Source of the DNA: an uncultured Collinsella sp.
GTDB taxonomy: Bacteria; Actinomycetota; Coriobacteriia; Coriobacteriales; Coriobacteriaceae
NCBI GenBank assembly: GCA_958346165.1
Contig: CATVQO010000075.1
Location: 1 to 6,594 of the forward strand
DNA: 6,594 bases
Direction of reading: 5' to 3'
Below are positions 1 through 6,400 of the stretch, piece after piece (the stretch's first letter is position 1; the number at the start of each line of letters is the position of its first letter). Both the position numbers and the translations under genes were made by a program. The notes under the pieces are model-generated. The model had not been told where the DNA came from. It saw only the letters and a list, made by a program, of their open reading frames with translations, and searched no databases.

Positions 1-1
1 A

Positions 2-1213
2 TCTATCAGGCTTTTCGGTCTTCTTGTTGCACAGCTGTGCGCGTATTCGATGTTGTCGGCACTGTGCTTTGCGTGCCCGCTTTACTTGTTCGATTGCAGC
101 GGCTCATCAACGTTATATGGTGCCGTAGCGGCGATAGCGTTCGTGCCGGGCGTGCTTGCGACTCCGGTTGGCGGAATATTGGCGGACCGCGGGAGACACC
201 GCGGGATTCTTGTGGTACTCGGCATTGTTCTGATGACTGCATCACTGTTGTTTATCCCCATGAAGCGTTCGCTGCCTCTTGCCGTTGTCGTGGTAGCAAT
301 GCTTTGCGTCCAATATGGCATCCAATCGCTGCTGAAACCGATGCTTCAAATTGAGACGGTGCGCATGACAGGCCCAGAAAAGGTTGAGCGTGCCACTGCG
401 TTGGTCTCGCAGATGACCATGGCGAGCAATATCTTGGGGCCTGTAGTCGGGACGGCAGTCTATGGGTGCTTTGGTATCGATGCCCTATGCGAAACCGCGG
501 CGTTGACGTTTGCGATGTCAGCCCTGCTGTTCGGGGGCGCACTCAAGCGAAATGCCTCATCTGGAATGACAGGGGACAGCACGACTTGCTCGACATGCCG
601 AAGCGATTTCCGGGAGTCGATTCGGTACCTGGCTCAAAACGCATCATTGCTCGTTGTGTTTTTGCTTGCGGCTATTTTGAACCTTGCGTTAGTTGGGTTA
701 ACGATTGGTGCTCCCATTGTTGTTTCAAAGCATCTCGGAATACAGTCATCCTTTGTTGGGATTATTGAGGTGGCTATGGGCTTGGGTGGTCTTGTCGGCA
801 GTGGTTTGGTCGGTATTTGGCCGCATCGTTTTTCCTTCAAGGGCATATTTCGATATGTTGCGATGATCTGTTTTGGAGTCGTACCGATTATTGTCACGCT
901 ACTGAGCGGTCCTGATGAATTTGCGTTTGCCGCGCTTGCGGCCGGCTCGGCATGGGTCATGGCGTGGGCAAGCATTACATCGGTCGAAATCGTTTCATTC
1001 GTTCAGCGGTCAGCACCAAAGGAACTCTGCGGAAAAGTGCTGGCACTCGTTTATATGACGCTTTCCTGTGCAACGCCTATTGGCCAATTGATTTACGGAC
1101 TCGCATATGATCGATGGACACCGGCGATTGTATTCGCAGGCATGTTAGCGGTGCTGACGTTGACGACGGCGCTGTTTTATCGGCTGAAAAGTCGCTTGTG
1201 GCGATTGTCTTAA
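2..1213 (+). CDS. MFS transporter, 5' end cut by window edge
   Basis: Integral membrane transporter of the major facilitator superfamily, probably a drug or small-molecule proton antiporter; the substrate cannot be read from the sequence. The frame is open from base 2, so the gene starts left of the window; the ATG at 50 is internal because the residues before it already form helix 1. The 403 visible residues contain about 12 hydrophobic segments in two halves of six, split by a hydrophilic loop near residues 165-200. The loop 2-3 signature motif A is clear at about residues 57-67 (GGILADRGRHR), with the conserved Asp at 62. Probably only about ten residues are missing at the N-terminus. It ends at TAA 1211-1213. 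Codon choice is more mixed and A/T-tolerant than in the downstream genes, which could mean horizontal acquisition. Family call is secure; an efflux role is inferred from general resemblance to MefA-like exporters. Confidence 0.9.
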   Translation, partial: SIRLFGLLVAQLCAYSMLSALCFACPLYLFDCSGSSTLYGAVAAIAFVPGVLATPVGGILADRGRHRGILVVLGIVLMTASLLFIPMKRSLPLAVVVVAMLCVQYGIQSLLKPMLQIETVRMTGPEKVERATALVSQMTMASNILGPVVGTAVYGCFGIDALCETAALTFAMSALLFGGALKRNASSGMTGDSTTCSTCRSDFRESIRYLAQNASLLVVFLLAAILNLALVGLTIGAPIVVSKHLGIQSSFVGIIEVAMGLGGLVGSGLVGIWPHRFSFKGIFRYVAMICFGVVPIIVTLLSGPDEFAFAALAAGSAWVMAWASITSVEIVSFVQRSAPKELCGKVLALVYMTLSCATPIGQLIYGLAYDRWTPAIVFAGMLAVLTLTTALFYRLKSRLWRLS

Positions 1214-1264
1214 GGCGCAGGGACACCGTGGATTTGCGGAAGCATTGTCCCGCCGCGCCGGGAC
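1214..1264 (+). terminator. Terminator-like hairpin after the MFS gene (weak)
   Basis: Directly after the MFS stop, GGCGC (1214-1218) and GGGACA (1220-1225) can pair with TGTCCC (1246-1251) and GCGCC (1255-1259), with a small inner CCG/CGG stem. An alternative stem pairs GTCCCG (1247-1252) with CGGGAC (1259-1264), so the two folds exclude each other. No T-run follows, so intrinsic termination would be inefficient. Position supports a 3' end or processing structure. Confidence 0.35.
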
Positions 1265-1268
1265 GCCA

Positions 1269-1300
1269 TTGTCTGGGCATGCCTCTCCTTCGTCTACAAT
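1269..1300 (+). promoter_or_regulatory. Possible promoter for the HAD gene
   Basis: TACAAT (1295-1300) matches the -10 consensus at five of six positions. The best -35 candidate is TTGTCT (1269-1274), but the spacing of 20 is long, so the promoter may be weak or activator-dependent. Transcription would start near 1306-1308, at the end of the inverted-repeat spacer, giving an mRNA without the occluding left arm. Confidence 0.35.
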
Positions 1301-1328
1301 ATCGTGCAGACGAAGGAGAGGCATGCCC
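1275..1328. repeat. Perfect 21-bp inverted repeat with 12-nt spacer over the HAD ribosome binding site
   Basis: The left arm (1275-1295, starting GGGCATGCCTCTCC) is the exact reverse complement of the right arm (1308-1328, ending GAGAGGCATGCCC). The spacer 1296-1307 is ACAATATCGTGC. The right arm contains the Shine-Dalgarno AAGGAG (1313-1318) and a candidate ATG (1323), and ends one base before the ATG at 1329. Any RNA begun upstream would fold this into a very stable hairpin that buries the ribosome binding site. RNA begun at or after the spacer would lack the left arm and stay open. Confidence 0.85.
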
Positions 1329-2186
1329 ATGATCAAGATGTTTGCGAGTGACTTAGACGGAACGCTGCTGAACGCCCTGCACGAGGCAGATGGGACCATC
1401 CGCCTCGCCATTCGCGAGCTGACCGAGGCTGGCCTGCATGTGGTTCCCGCGACCGGACGCTCGACGCTGCCGGTCGGCGAGCATGGCTTTACGGGGCTGG
1501 CGCTCGATGCTTGCTGCTCTAACGGATCCATCGTGCGCGACAGCCATGGCGAGGTGCTTAAGACCTGGACTATCGACCCACAGATTACCGAGGAGCTGCT
1601 CAAGGCATTCCCGGACATTTGCTTTGATTGCTCCACACCCGATGGCATGTTCTCGAGCGGTTCGTTCGAGATGCATCAGGCAGGCTTTAAAAAGGACAGC
1701 CCCATCAAGCGCATCGTGATGCGCGGCATGCGTGCACGTGGCGGGTATCACGAGGAGCAGTATTTCGATCAGTCGATCGGCGATATCTTGCGTCACGATG
1801 TATGCAAGATCAATTGTCGCGTGACCTCGCCCGAGCTGGAGCGCGACCTTAAGGCGTATTTGGCCGAGCGCTCGGACCGCGTGGTCAACGCGCCGTTCGA
1901 TCCGGTGATGTTTGAGATCACGGACGTGGCGTGCAACAAGGGCGAGAGTGTGGCTTGGCTGGCGGGCTACTACGGTATTGCCGAGGATGAGGTCGCGGTC
2001 TACGGCGACGGCGGCAACGACATCGCCATGCTCAAGCGTTTCCGTCACAGCTATGCCACCAAGAATGGCAGTGACGCGGCCAAGGCCGCCGCGAGCGCGA
2101 CTATCGGCAGCTGCATGGTCCACGCCGTCCCCAAACACATGCTCGCCACCATGCGCAAGCAAAACCCCCGCACCGTCATCGAATAA
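1329..2186 (+). CDS. Cof-type HAD-IIB family phosphatase
   Basis: Cytoplasmic haloacid-dehalogenase-superfamily hydrolase of the Cof/YidA type, expected to remove phosphate from sugar phosphates or similar small metabolites using Mg2+ and an Asp-phosphate intermediate. All four HAD motifs are visible in 285 residues, a normal length. Motif I is DLDGT at 8-12 (nucleophile D8, acid/base D10), motif II is T42-G43-R44, motif III is K204, and motif IV is GDGGND at 226-231. The region between motifs II and III (about 85-190) corresponds to the C2B cap that sets substrate choice. The start at 1329 lies 10 nt after AAGGAG and puts the nucleophile at the usual residue 8. ATG 1323 (two residues longer, spacing 4) is the alternative, while the TTG at 1245 is unlikely. 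The ribosome binding site sits inside a 21-bp inverted repeat. The gene ends at TAA 2184-2186, immediately followed by a palindrome. The substrate is unknown. Confidence 0.9.
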   Translation: MIKMFASDLDGTLLNALHEADGTIRLAIRELTEAGLHVVPATGRSTLPVGEHGFTGLALDACCSNGSIVRDSHGEVLKTWTIDPQITEELLKAFPDICFDCSTPDGMFSSGSFEMHQAGFKKDSPIKRIVMRGMRARGGYHEEQYFDQSIGDILRHDVCKINCRVTSPELERDLKAYLAERSDRVVNAPFDPVMFEITDVACNKGESVAWLAGYYGIAEDEVAVYGDGGNDIAMLKRFRHSYATKNGSDAAKAAASATIGSCMVHAVPKHMLATMRKQNPRTVIE

Positions 2187-2215
2187 TGTGACAAAGGGAC
2201 AGCCCCTTTGTCACA
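2187..2215. repeat. 12-bp palindrome after the HAD gene (REP-like, copy 1)
   Basis: TGTGACAAAGGG (2187-2198) pairs perfectly with CCCTTTGTCACA (2204-2215) around the loop ACAGC. It begins on the base after the HAD stop. It could help terminate or protect the 3' end of the HAD mRNA, but no T-run follows. GTCAC 2210-2214 can also pair with GTGAC 2217-2221. A diverged inverted copy lies at 2623-2650, which points to a dispersed repeat family rather than a simple terminator. Confidence 0.75.
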
Positions 2216-2230
2216 GGTGACGCTGGTCTC

Positions 2231-2278
2231 TTGAAATACGAACAAACATTCGCATATCTAACTGCGCTTTGATAGAAT
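2231..2278 (+). promoter_or_regulatory. Candidate promoter with LexA/SOS-box-like site for the small toxin-like gene
   Basis: The 14-mer CGAACAAACATTCG (2239-2252) differs at one core position from the Gram-positive LexA box form GAAC-N4-GTTC. It lies between TTGAAA (2231-2236, possible -35) and TATCTA (2255-2260, weak -10; spacing 18). A second reading is TTCGCA (2249-2254) with TAGAAT (2273-2278; five of six to the -10 consensus, spacing 18). In both readings the site overlaps the promoter, where a repressor would block it. Which -10 is used cannot be decided, and LexA binding is inferred from the motif only. Confidence 0.4.
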
Positions 2279-2307
2279 TGATACTGTTGGCGGCAGTTCC
2301 ATGTGCC

Positions 2308-2334
2308 GGGCAACGCCCTCCATCTGATGGGAGG
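2308..2334 (+). promoter_or_regulatory. Shine-Dalgarno-sequestering leader hairpin with competing stem
   Basis: CCTCC (2317-2321) is complementary to GGAGG (2330-2334), which is the ribosome binding site of the small gene starting at 2343. The same bases overlap GCCC (2315-2318), which can pair with GGGC (2308-2311) across an AAC loop. The leader could therefore switch between a form with the binding site hidden and one with it exposed. Translational control of this kind is usual for type I toxin mRNAs. Stems are short, so stability is uncertain. Confidence 0.4.
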
Positions 2335-2342
2335 TGATGCCC

Positions 2343-2468
2343 ATGACCGATCTGATTGATTTCGTGAGACTTCTGACCGCTTTGGTCTCGTTCTCCACGG
2401 CACTCGTCGGGCTTTCCGAGGCACTCAAGCAACGTTCGAAGCAACGTAAAAGGGGTCGCCGCCGCTAA
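2343..2468 (+). CDS. Small single-helix membrane peptide, holin-like toxin type
   Basis: A 41-codon gene too short for most gene callers. The peptide begins MTDLIDFVRLLTALVSFSTA, forms one hydrophobic helix over about residues 4-27, then carries a strongly basic tail (KQRSKQRKRGRRR, 29-41). This layout, and the GGGAGGTGATGCCC leader before ATG, resembles the 'putative holin-like toxin' family of Gram-positive bacteria (Hol_Tox-like). Members are thought to insert in the inner membrane and act as type I toxins. GGGAGG (2329-2334) lies 8 nt before ATG 2343; the in-frame ATG at 2337 is too close to it. A terminator hairpin overlaps the stop codon, and a convergent antisense RNA is possible. The promoter region carries an SOS-box-like site. 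Coding is well supported by the binding site and peptide pattern, while toxicity is inference. It could instead be an uncharacterised small membrane protein. Confidence 0.65.
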   Translation: MTDLIDFVRLLTALVSFSTALVGLSEALKQRSKQRKRGRRR

Positions 2469-2482
2469 GGCGTTGACCCCTT
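2450..2482. terminator. Bidirectional terminator hairpin overlapping the small gene's stop
   Basis: AAGGGGTC (2450-2457) pairs with GACCCCTT (2475-2482), and inner GCC (2458-2460) pairs with GGC (2469-2471) with a short bulge. On the + strand the stem is followed by TTAATCC, a poor tail. On the - strand it continues as CCCCTTTTAC, giving a short T-run. It could end the toxin mRNA and a convergent - strand RNA, as the shared terminator of fst-type loci does. The TAA stop (2466-2468) lies in the loop. Confidence 0.55.
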
Positions 2483-2530
2483 AATCCAAGCAACGGCGCT
2501 GCCCAGCTTTCCAGAACTTGGGCTGCCGTC
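2450..2530 (-). ncRNA. Predicted antisense antitoxin RNA (hypothetical)
   Basis: A - strand transcript starting near 2530 and ending at the shared hairpin would be about 80 nt long. It would hold two stem-loops: an imperfect one at 2498-2526 (GCCCA 2501-2505 with TGGGC 2519-2523, plus GC/GC beyond a T-T mismatch) and the terminator stem at 2450-2482. It would overlap the last part and stop codon of the small membrane-peptide gene, the convergent 3' overlap seen in several Gram-positive type I systems. This is inferred from a promoter-like sequence and folds. No ORF is present, and there is no direct evidence of expression. Confidence 0.3.
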
Positions 2531-2536
2531 GACACT

Positions 2537-2565
2537 ATTCTACCCACGAATGACATTTTGAACAA
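2537..2565 (-). promoter_or_regulatory. Possible minus-strand promoter for the antisense RNA
   Basis: Read on the - strand, TTGTTC (2565-2560) is followed after exactly 17 nt by TAGAAT (2542-2537). The -10 matches consensus at five of six positions, the -35 at only three of six. The direction is toward the small toxin-like gene. Confidence 0.3.
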
Positions 2566-2622
2566 TCGGCAATGCCGCTCCAAAAGCCAGGCACAACTGG
2601 CACAACCTAGGCGGTCGCTGAA

Positions 2623-2650
2623 TATGGCAAAGAAACTGTCCCTTTATCAC
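2623..2650 (-). repeat. Diverged inverted copy of the 2188-2215 palindrome (copy 2)
   Basis: Read on the - strand, 2650-2623 aligns without gaps to 2188-2215, with 22 of 28 bases identical. All six differences are transitions, mostly C to T. The first 15 bases differ at one position only (GTGATAAAGGGACAG against GTGACAAAGGGACAG). Most changes turn G-C pairs into G-U pairs in the - strand RNA, so a hairpin could survive. The two copies flank the toxin-like cassette in opposite orientation. Confidence 0.7.
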
Positions 2651-2673
2651 ATCCAAAATATTGCCTTTACGTG

Positions 2674-2722
2674 TTGATGCACACGGTGTGCAATAATACT
2701 CGCACTGTGCAATAGCGCACAG
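2674..2722 (+). promoter_or_regulatory. Operator/promoter region of the TetR-activase operon
   Basis: Two palindromes lie just before the TetR gene. The first is TGCACAC-G-GTGTGCA (2678-2692, perfect 7-bp arms). The second is CTGTGC-AATAGC-GCACAG (2705-2722, 6-bp arms). Both share TGTGCAATA, repeated 19 bp apart (2687-2695 and 2706-2714). Promoter elements here are weak: TTGATG (2674-2679) and a TAATACT-like -10 near 2694-2700, with short spacing. Palindromes overlapping the promoter of a TetR gene are the usual sign of autorepression. The precise start of transcription is uncertain. Confidence 0.55.
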
Positions 2723-2743
2723 GCTGAGTAACAAGGAGGACGC

Positions 2744-3454
2744 TTGTCCCAGCTCGAGAAATGCGATCGCCGGTCCCTTCGCTCGCAGCGTGCCCTTCGC
2801 CAGGCGCTTGCCAGCGAGCTTGCCGAAAGCGGCGACCTTTCGCGCATTAACGTTGCGTCGCTCACCGAGCGCGCCGGCCTTACGCGCCGCACGTTCTATT
2901 CGCACTACCGTGATATCCCCGACTTTATCAATCAAATCGAGGACGGCTTGCTGGCCGAGATCCGTGAGCGCATTGAGCTCATCACCGCAGCTCAGCTGCC
3001 CGATCTCTATCACAACATCGATGAGCTCGAGCCGGCGCCCGGTTCGGTTGAGCTGCTGCGTTATCTTGCGGCCAACCGCGACTTGATCGGTGCGCTGCTG
3101 GGTCCGGGCGGCGACCAGGCCTTCATTAAAAGAATCATCGACACCGCTCGTGAGGCTGTGGTGCCGCGTGCGCAGACGGGCATTTTGGGCCTGGCGCTGG
3201 GCACGTTCTTTGACTACTACGTCACCTACGTCGTGGGTGCCGAGGTCGGCATGATTCAGCGCTGGTTTGAGCGTGGGCTCACCGAATCGCCCGAGGCCAT
3301 GGCGCGCATTATGACGGTGCTCGCTTTTGTGCGCCCTGGTGACCTGTATGGCCAACCCATCGATATCAACGTGCCGGAATACGGCATGAAGCTATTGAAC
3401 TTGCAGCTCGAGGACGCGGCTGACACCGCCGCAACCGTCGAGTCCAACAACTAA
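2744..3454 (+). CDS. TetR/AcrR-family transcriptional regulator
   Basis: Cytoplasmic DNA-binding repressor of 236 residues. The TetR N-terminal domain covers about residues 12-72, with the helix-turn-helix at 37-56 (VASLTERAGLTRRTFYSHYR) and the typical TFYSHY recognition-helix end. The C-terminal part (about 100-205) resembles the DhaS-type TetR ligand domain, including MIQRWFERGLTESPEAM near 170-186. The last 20 or so residues are a polar tail. The start is TTG 2744, chosen because AAGGAGG (2733-2739) sits 4 nt before it and no in-frame ATG fits. The stop at 3452-3454 is 12 nt before the activase ATG, so the two genes are very likely one operon. Palindromes in its leader suggest autorepression. 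The inducing ligand is unknown; an acyl-CoA or other substrate of the downstream pathway is a guess. Confidence 0.92.
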   Translation: MSQLEKCDRRSLRSQRALRQALASELAESGDLSRINVASLTERAGLTRRTFYSHYRDIPDFINQIEDGLLAEIRERIELITAAQLPDLYHNIDELEPAPGSVELLRYLAANRDLIGALLGPGGDQAFIKRIIDTAREAVVPRAQTGILGLALGTFFDYYVTYVVGAEVGMIQRWFERGLTESPEAMARIMTVLAFVRPGDLYGQPIDINVPEYGMKLLNLQLEDAADTAATVESNN

Positions 3455-3466
3455 GAGGAGAGACAG

Positions 3467-6400
3467 ATGAGCAAACTCGTCGAGGGCATCAAGGACCGCA
3501 TGATCGCCGCCGCACGCGAGGCCGCGCCCACCGTGGTGGACGCCGCGCAGAAGGCCGCGACCGCGGCTGCCGAGAAAGTTGTCGAGGCTGTTGCCGATGC
3601 CAAGAACGCGGCAGGGGAGACGTCCGTCGCTAGCGAGCCCGCCACCGCCGCTGAGTCCGTAGCCGCCGCCCACGCCCCCGAAGGCGCAATCTTCAACCCC
3701 GAGGCCGCCCGCGGCAACCTGCACCTGGGCATCGACGTAGGCTCCACCACCGTCAAGCTTGCCGTGCTCAATGACGACAACCAGATTGTCTACGCCAAGT
3801 ACCAGCGTCACCACACCGACGTCCGCGCCTGCGCCCGCGACCTGTTCGAGGGTGCTGCGACCGTGCTGCCGACGGCCCAGATGACCTGCGCCATCACCGG
3901 CTCGGGCGGCCTGCTGCTATCTCAGTGGCTCGACCTGGAGTTTGTCCAAGAGGTCATTGCCAGCAAGCGCGCTGTCGAGACCCTTATCCCGGCCACCGAC
4001 GTCGCCATCGAGCTGGGCGGCGAGGACGCCAAGATCATCTACTTTGACAACGGCATCGAGCAGCGCATGAACGGCACCTGCGCCGGCGGCACGGGCGCGT
4101 TTATCGATCAGATGGCAACCCTGCTGCATACCGACGCGAGCGGCCTTAACGAACTCGCGGCCAACGCCACCACCATCTATCCCATCGCCAGCCGCTGCGG
4201 CGTCTTTGCCAAAACCGACGTCCAGCCGCTGCTCAACGAGGGCGCCCGCCCCGAGGACGTGGCCGCCTCCATCTTCCAGGCCGTCGTGACCCAGACCATC
4301 TCGGGCCTGGCGTGCGGCCGTCCCATCCGCGGCAACGTCGCCTTCCTGGGCGGCCCGCTGCAGTACCTCTCCGAGCTGCGCCACCGCTTCTACCTCACGC
4401 TCAACCTGGACGAGGAGCACCGTATCGTGCCCCAAAACGCCCACCTGTTTGTAGCGAGCGGCGCCGCCATGGCGCACGAGTCCAATAAGCTCAGCACGTT
4501 CCCGCAGCTCATCGAGGCCATCGATGCCCTGGGTGACACACAAGGTGCCGAGGTCGAGCGTCTGGATCCGCTCTTTGCCACCGATGAGGATTTTGCCGAG
4601 TTCAAGACCCGCCACGACACCGAGGTCGTCCCCAAGGGCAAGCTCGACGGCTACACCGGCCGCGTGTTCATCGGCATCGACGCCGGCTCCACCACCATGA
4701 AGGCCGCGCTCGTGGGCGAGGACGGTCAGCTGCTGCACACCTGGTACGGCAACAACAACGGCGACATCCTAGGCACGGCCAAGGTCATCATGGCCGATTT
4801 CTACAACCACATCCCCGCCGGCTGCACCATCGGCCACGTGACCACCACGGGCTACGGCGAGGCACTGCTCATCGAGGCCCTCAAGGCCGACTCCGGCGAG
4901 ATCGAGACCGTTGCGCACCTGCGCGGCGCCAAGGCGTTCCTGCCCGGCGTCGAGTTCATCCTGGACATCGGCGGCCAGGACATGAAGTGCCTGCGCGTCA
5001 AGGACGGCGTTATCGAGCACATCATGCTCAACGAGGCCTGCTCGTCGGGCTGCGGTAGCTTTATCGAGAGTTTCGCCGTCTCTATGAACATGGACGTGCG
5101 CGCGTTCGCCGATGCCGCCATCCATGCCAAGGCCCCGGTCGACCTAGGCAGTCGCTGCACGGTCTTTATGAACTCGCGCGTTAAGCAGGCGCAAAAGGAA
5201 GGCGCCACGGTGGGCGACATCGCGGCCGGCCTGTCCTATTCCGTCATCAAGAACGCCCTGTTCAAGGTCATTAAGCTGCGCGACCCCAAGGAGATCGGCA
5301 GCCAGGTGATCGTCCAGGGAGGCACCTTTATGTCCGACGCCACGCTGCGTGCGTTTGAGCAGCTTACCGGCGTCCACGCCGTGCGCCCCGACATTGCCGG
5401 CTGCATGGGCGCCTACGGTGCGGCCCTGCTCGCCCGCGATCGCGCCGGTGCGAACGGTACCTCGACCATCCTTTCGGCCGAGGACATCGCGCACCTCACC
5501 GTAACGCAAAAGCATGTCCGCTGCGGTCGCTGCTCCAACAACTGCCAGCTTACCGTTAACGACTTTGGCGGCGGCAGGCGCTTCATTACCGGCAACCGCT
5601 GCGAGAAGGGCGCCGGCCACAAAAAGCAAAAGACCGAGGCCCCCAACCTCTTCAAAATGAAAAACGAGCTGCTCTTTAACCGCGAGGTGCTGAGCCCCGA
5701 CGAGGCCCCGCGCGGCACCGTCGGCATCCCCCGTGCGCTCAACATGTACGAGAACTACCCCTTCTGGCATGCGTTCTTTACGCGCCTGGGCTTTAGCGTG
5801 CAGCTGTCCGACCAGTCGAGCAAAAAGACTTACCAGGCGGGCATCGAGTCCATGCCGTCCGAGAGCGTGTGCTACCCGGCCAAGATGAGCCACGGCCACG
5901 TGATGAACCTCATCGACCGTGACGTCGACTTTATCTGGATGCCGTGCGTGCGCTGGGAGCGCAAAGAGGATCCGACGGCTGGCAACTGCTACAACTGCCC
6001 CATCGTCATGAGCTACCCCACGGCGCTGGCGCTCAATATCGACGAGATTCGCGAGCAGAACATCGAGTTCCTGTACCCGTTTGTGCCCTATCACGACAAG
6101 ACCGAGCTCAAGCGCCGCTTGTACCAGGTGCTCGCCGTCGACCGCGTGGCCGATGCTGAGGCCGGTCGCGGTCGCGTGCGCGGTCCTAAAATCACGCGCT
6201 CCGAGGTCGATGCCGCCGTCAACGCTGCCTTTGAGGCCGATGCGCGTTTCCACGAGGACATCCAGACCATGGGCGAGGAGGCTCTTAAGTGGGTCGAGGA
6301 CCACGGCGGCCACGGCATTGTGCTCGCCGGCCGTCCTTACCACAATGACCCCGAGATCAACCACGCCCTGCCTGAGCTTATCTCGAGCTTTGGCTTTGCG

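Noticed and set aside
37..354. Overlapping + strand frame of 105 codons at the left edge
   Set aside because: It is out of frame with the MFS transporter, which has clear helices and motif A through the same bases.
1245..1328. Upstream TTG start giving a 28-residue longer HAD protein
   Set aside because: It would run through the inverted repeat, has no good ribosome binding site, and would move the DLDGT nucleophile far from its usual place near residue 8.
1275..1328. Invertible promoter (phase-variable switch)
   Set aside because: The repeats enclose only 12 nt, too short for known recombinase-flipped segments, and no recombinase gene is seen nearby.
1353..2162. 269-codon - strand frame inside the HAD gene
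   Set aside because: It is antisense to a gene with all four HAD motifs, with His/Ala/Arg-rich shadow composition and no domain.
2211..2444. Small - strand frames over the toxin-like region (2176-2424 and 2211-2444)
   Set aside because: Both are polar, lack a convincing ribosome binding site, and lie antisense to the better-supported small membrane-peptide gene and its leader.
2540..3355. 271-codon - strand frame covering the TetR gene and its leader
   Set aside because: Most of it is antisense to the TetR domain and its composition is shadow-like. The leader part is better explained by operators and repeats.
3917..4738. 273-codon - strand frame inside the activase gene
   Set aside because: Shadow of conserved activase coding sequence; no plausible binding site or domain.
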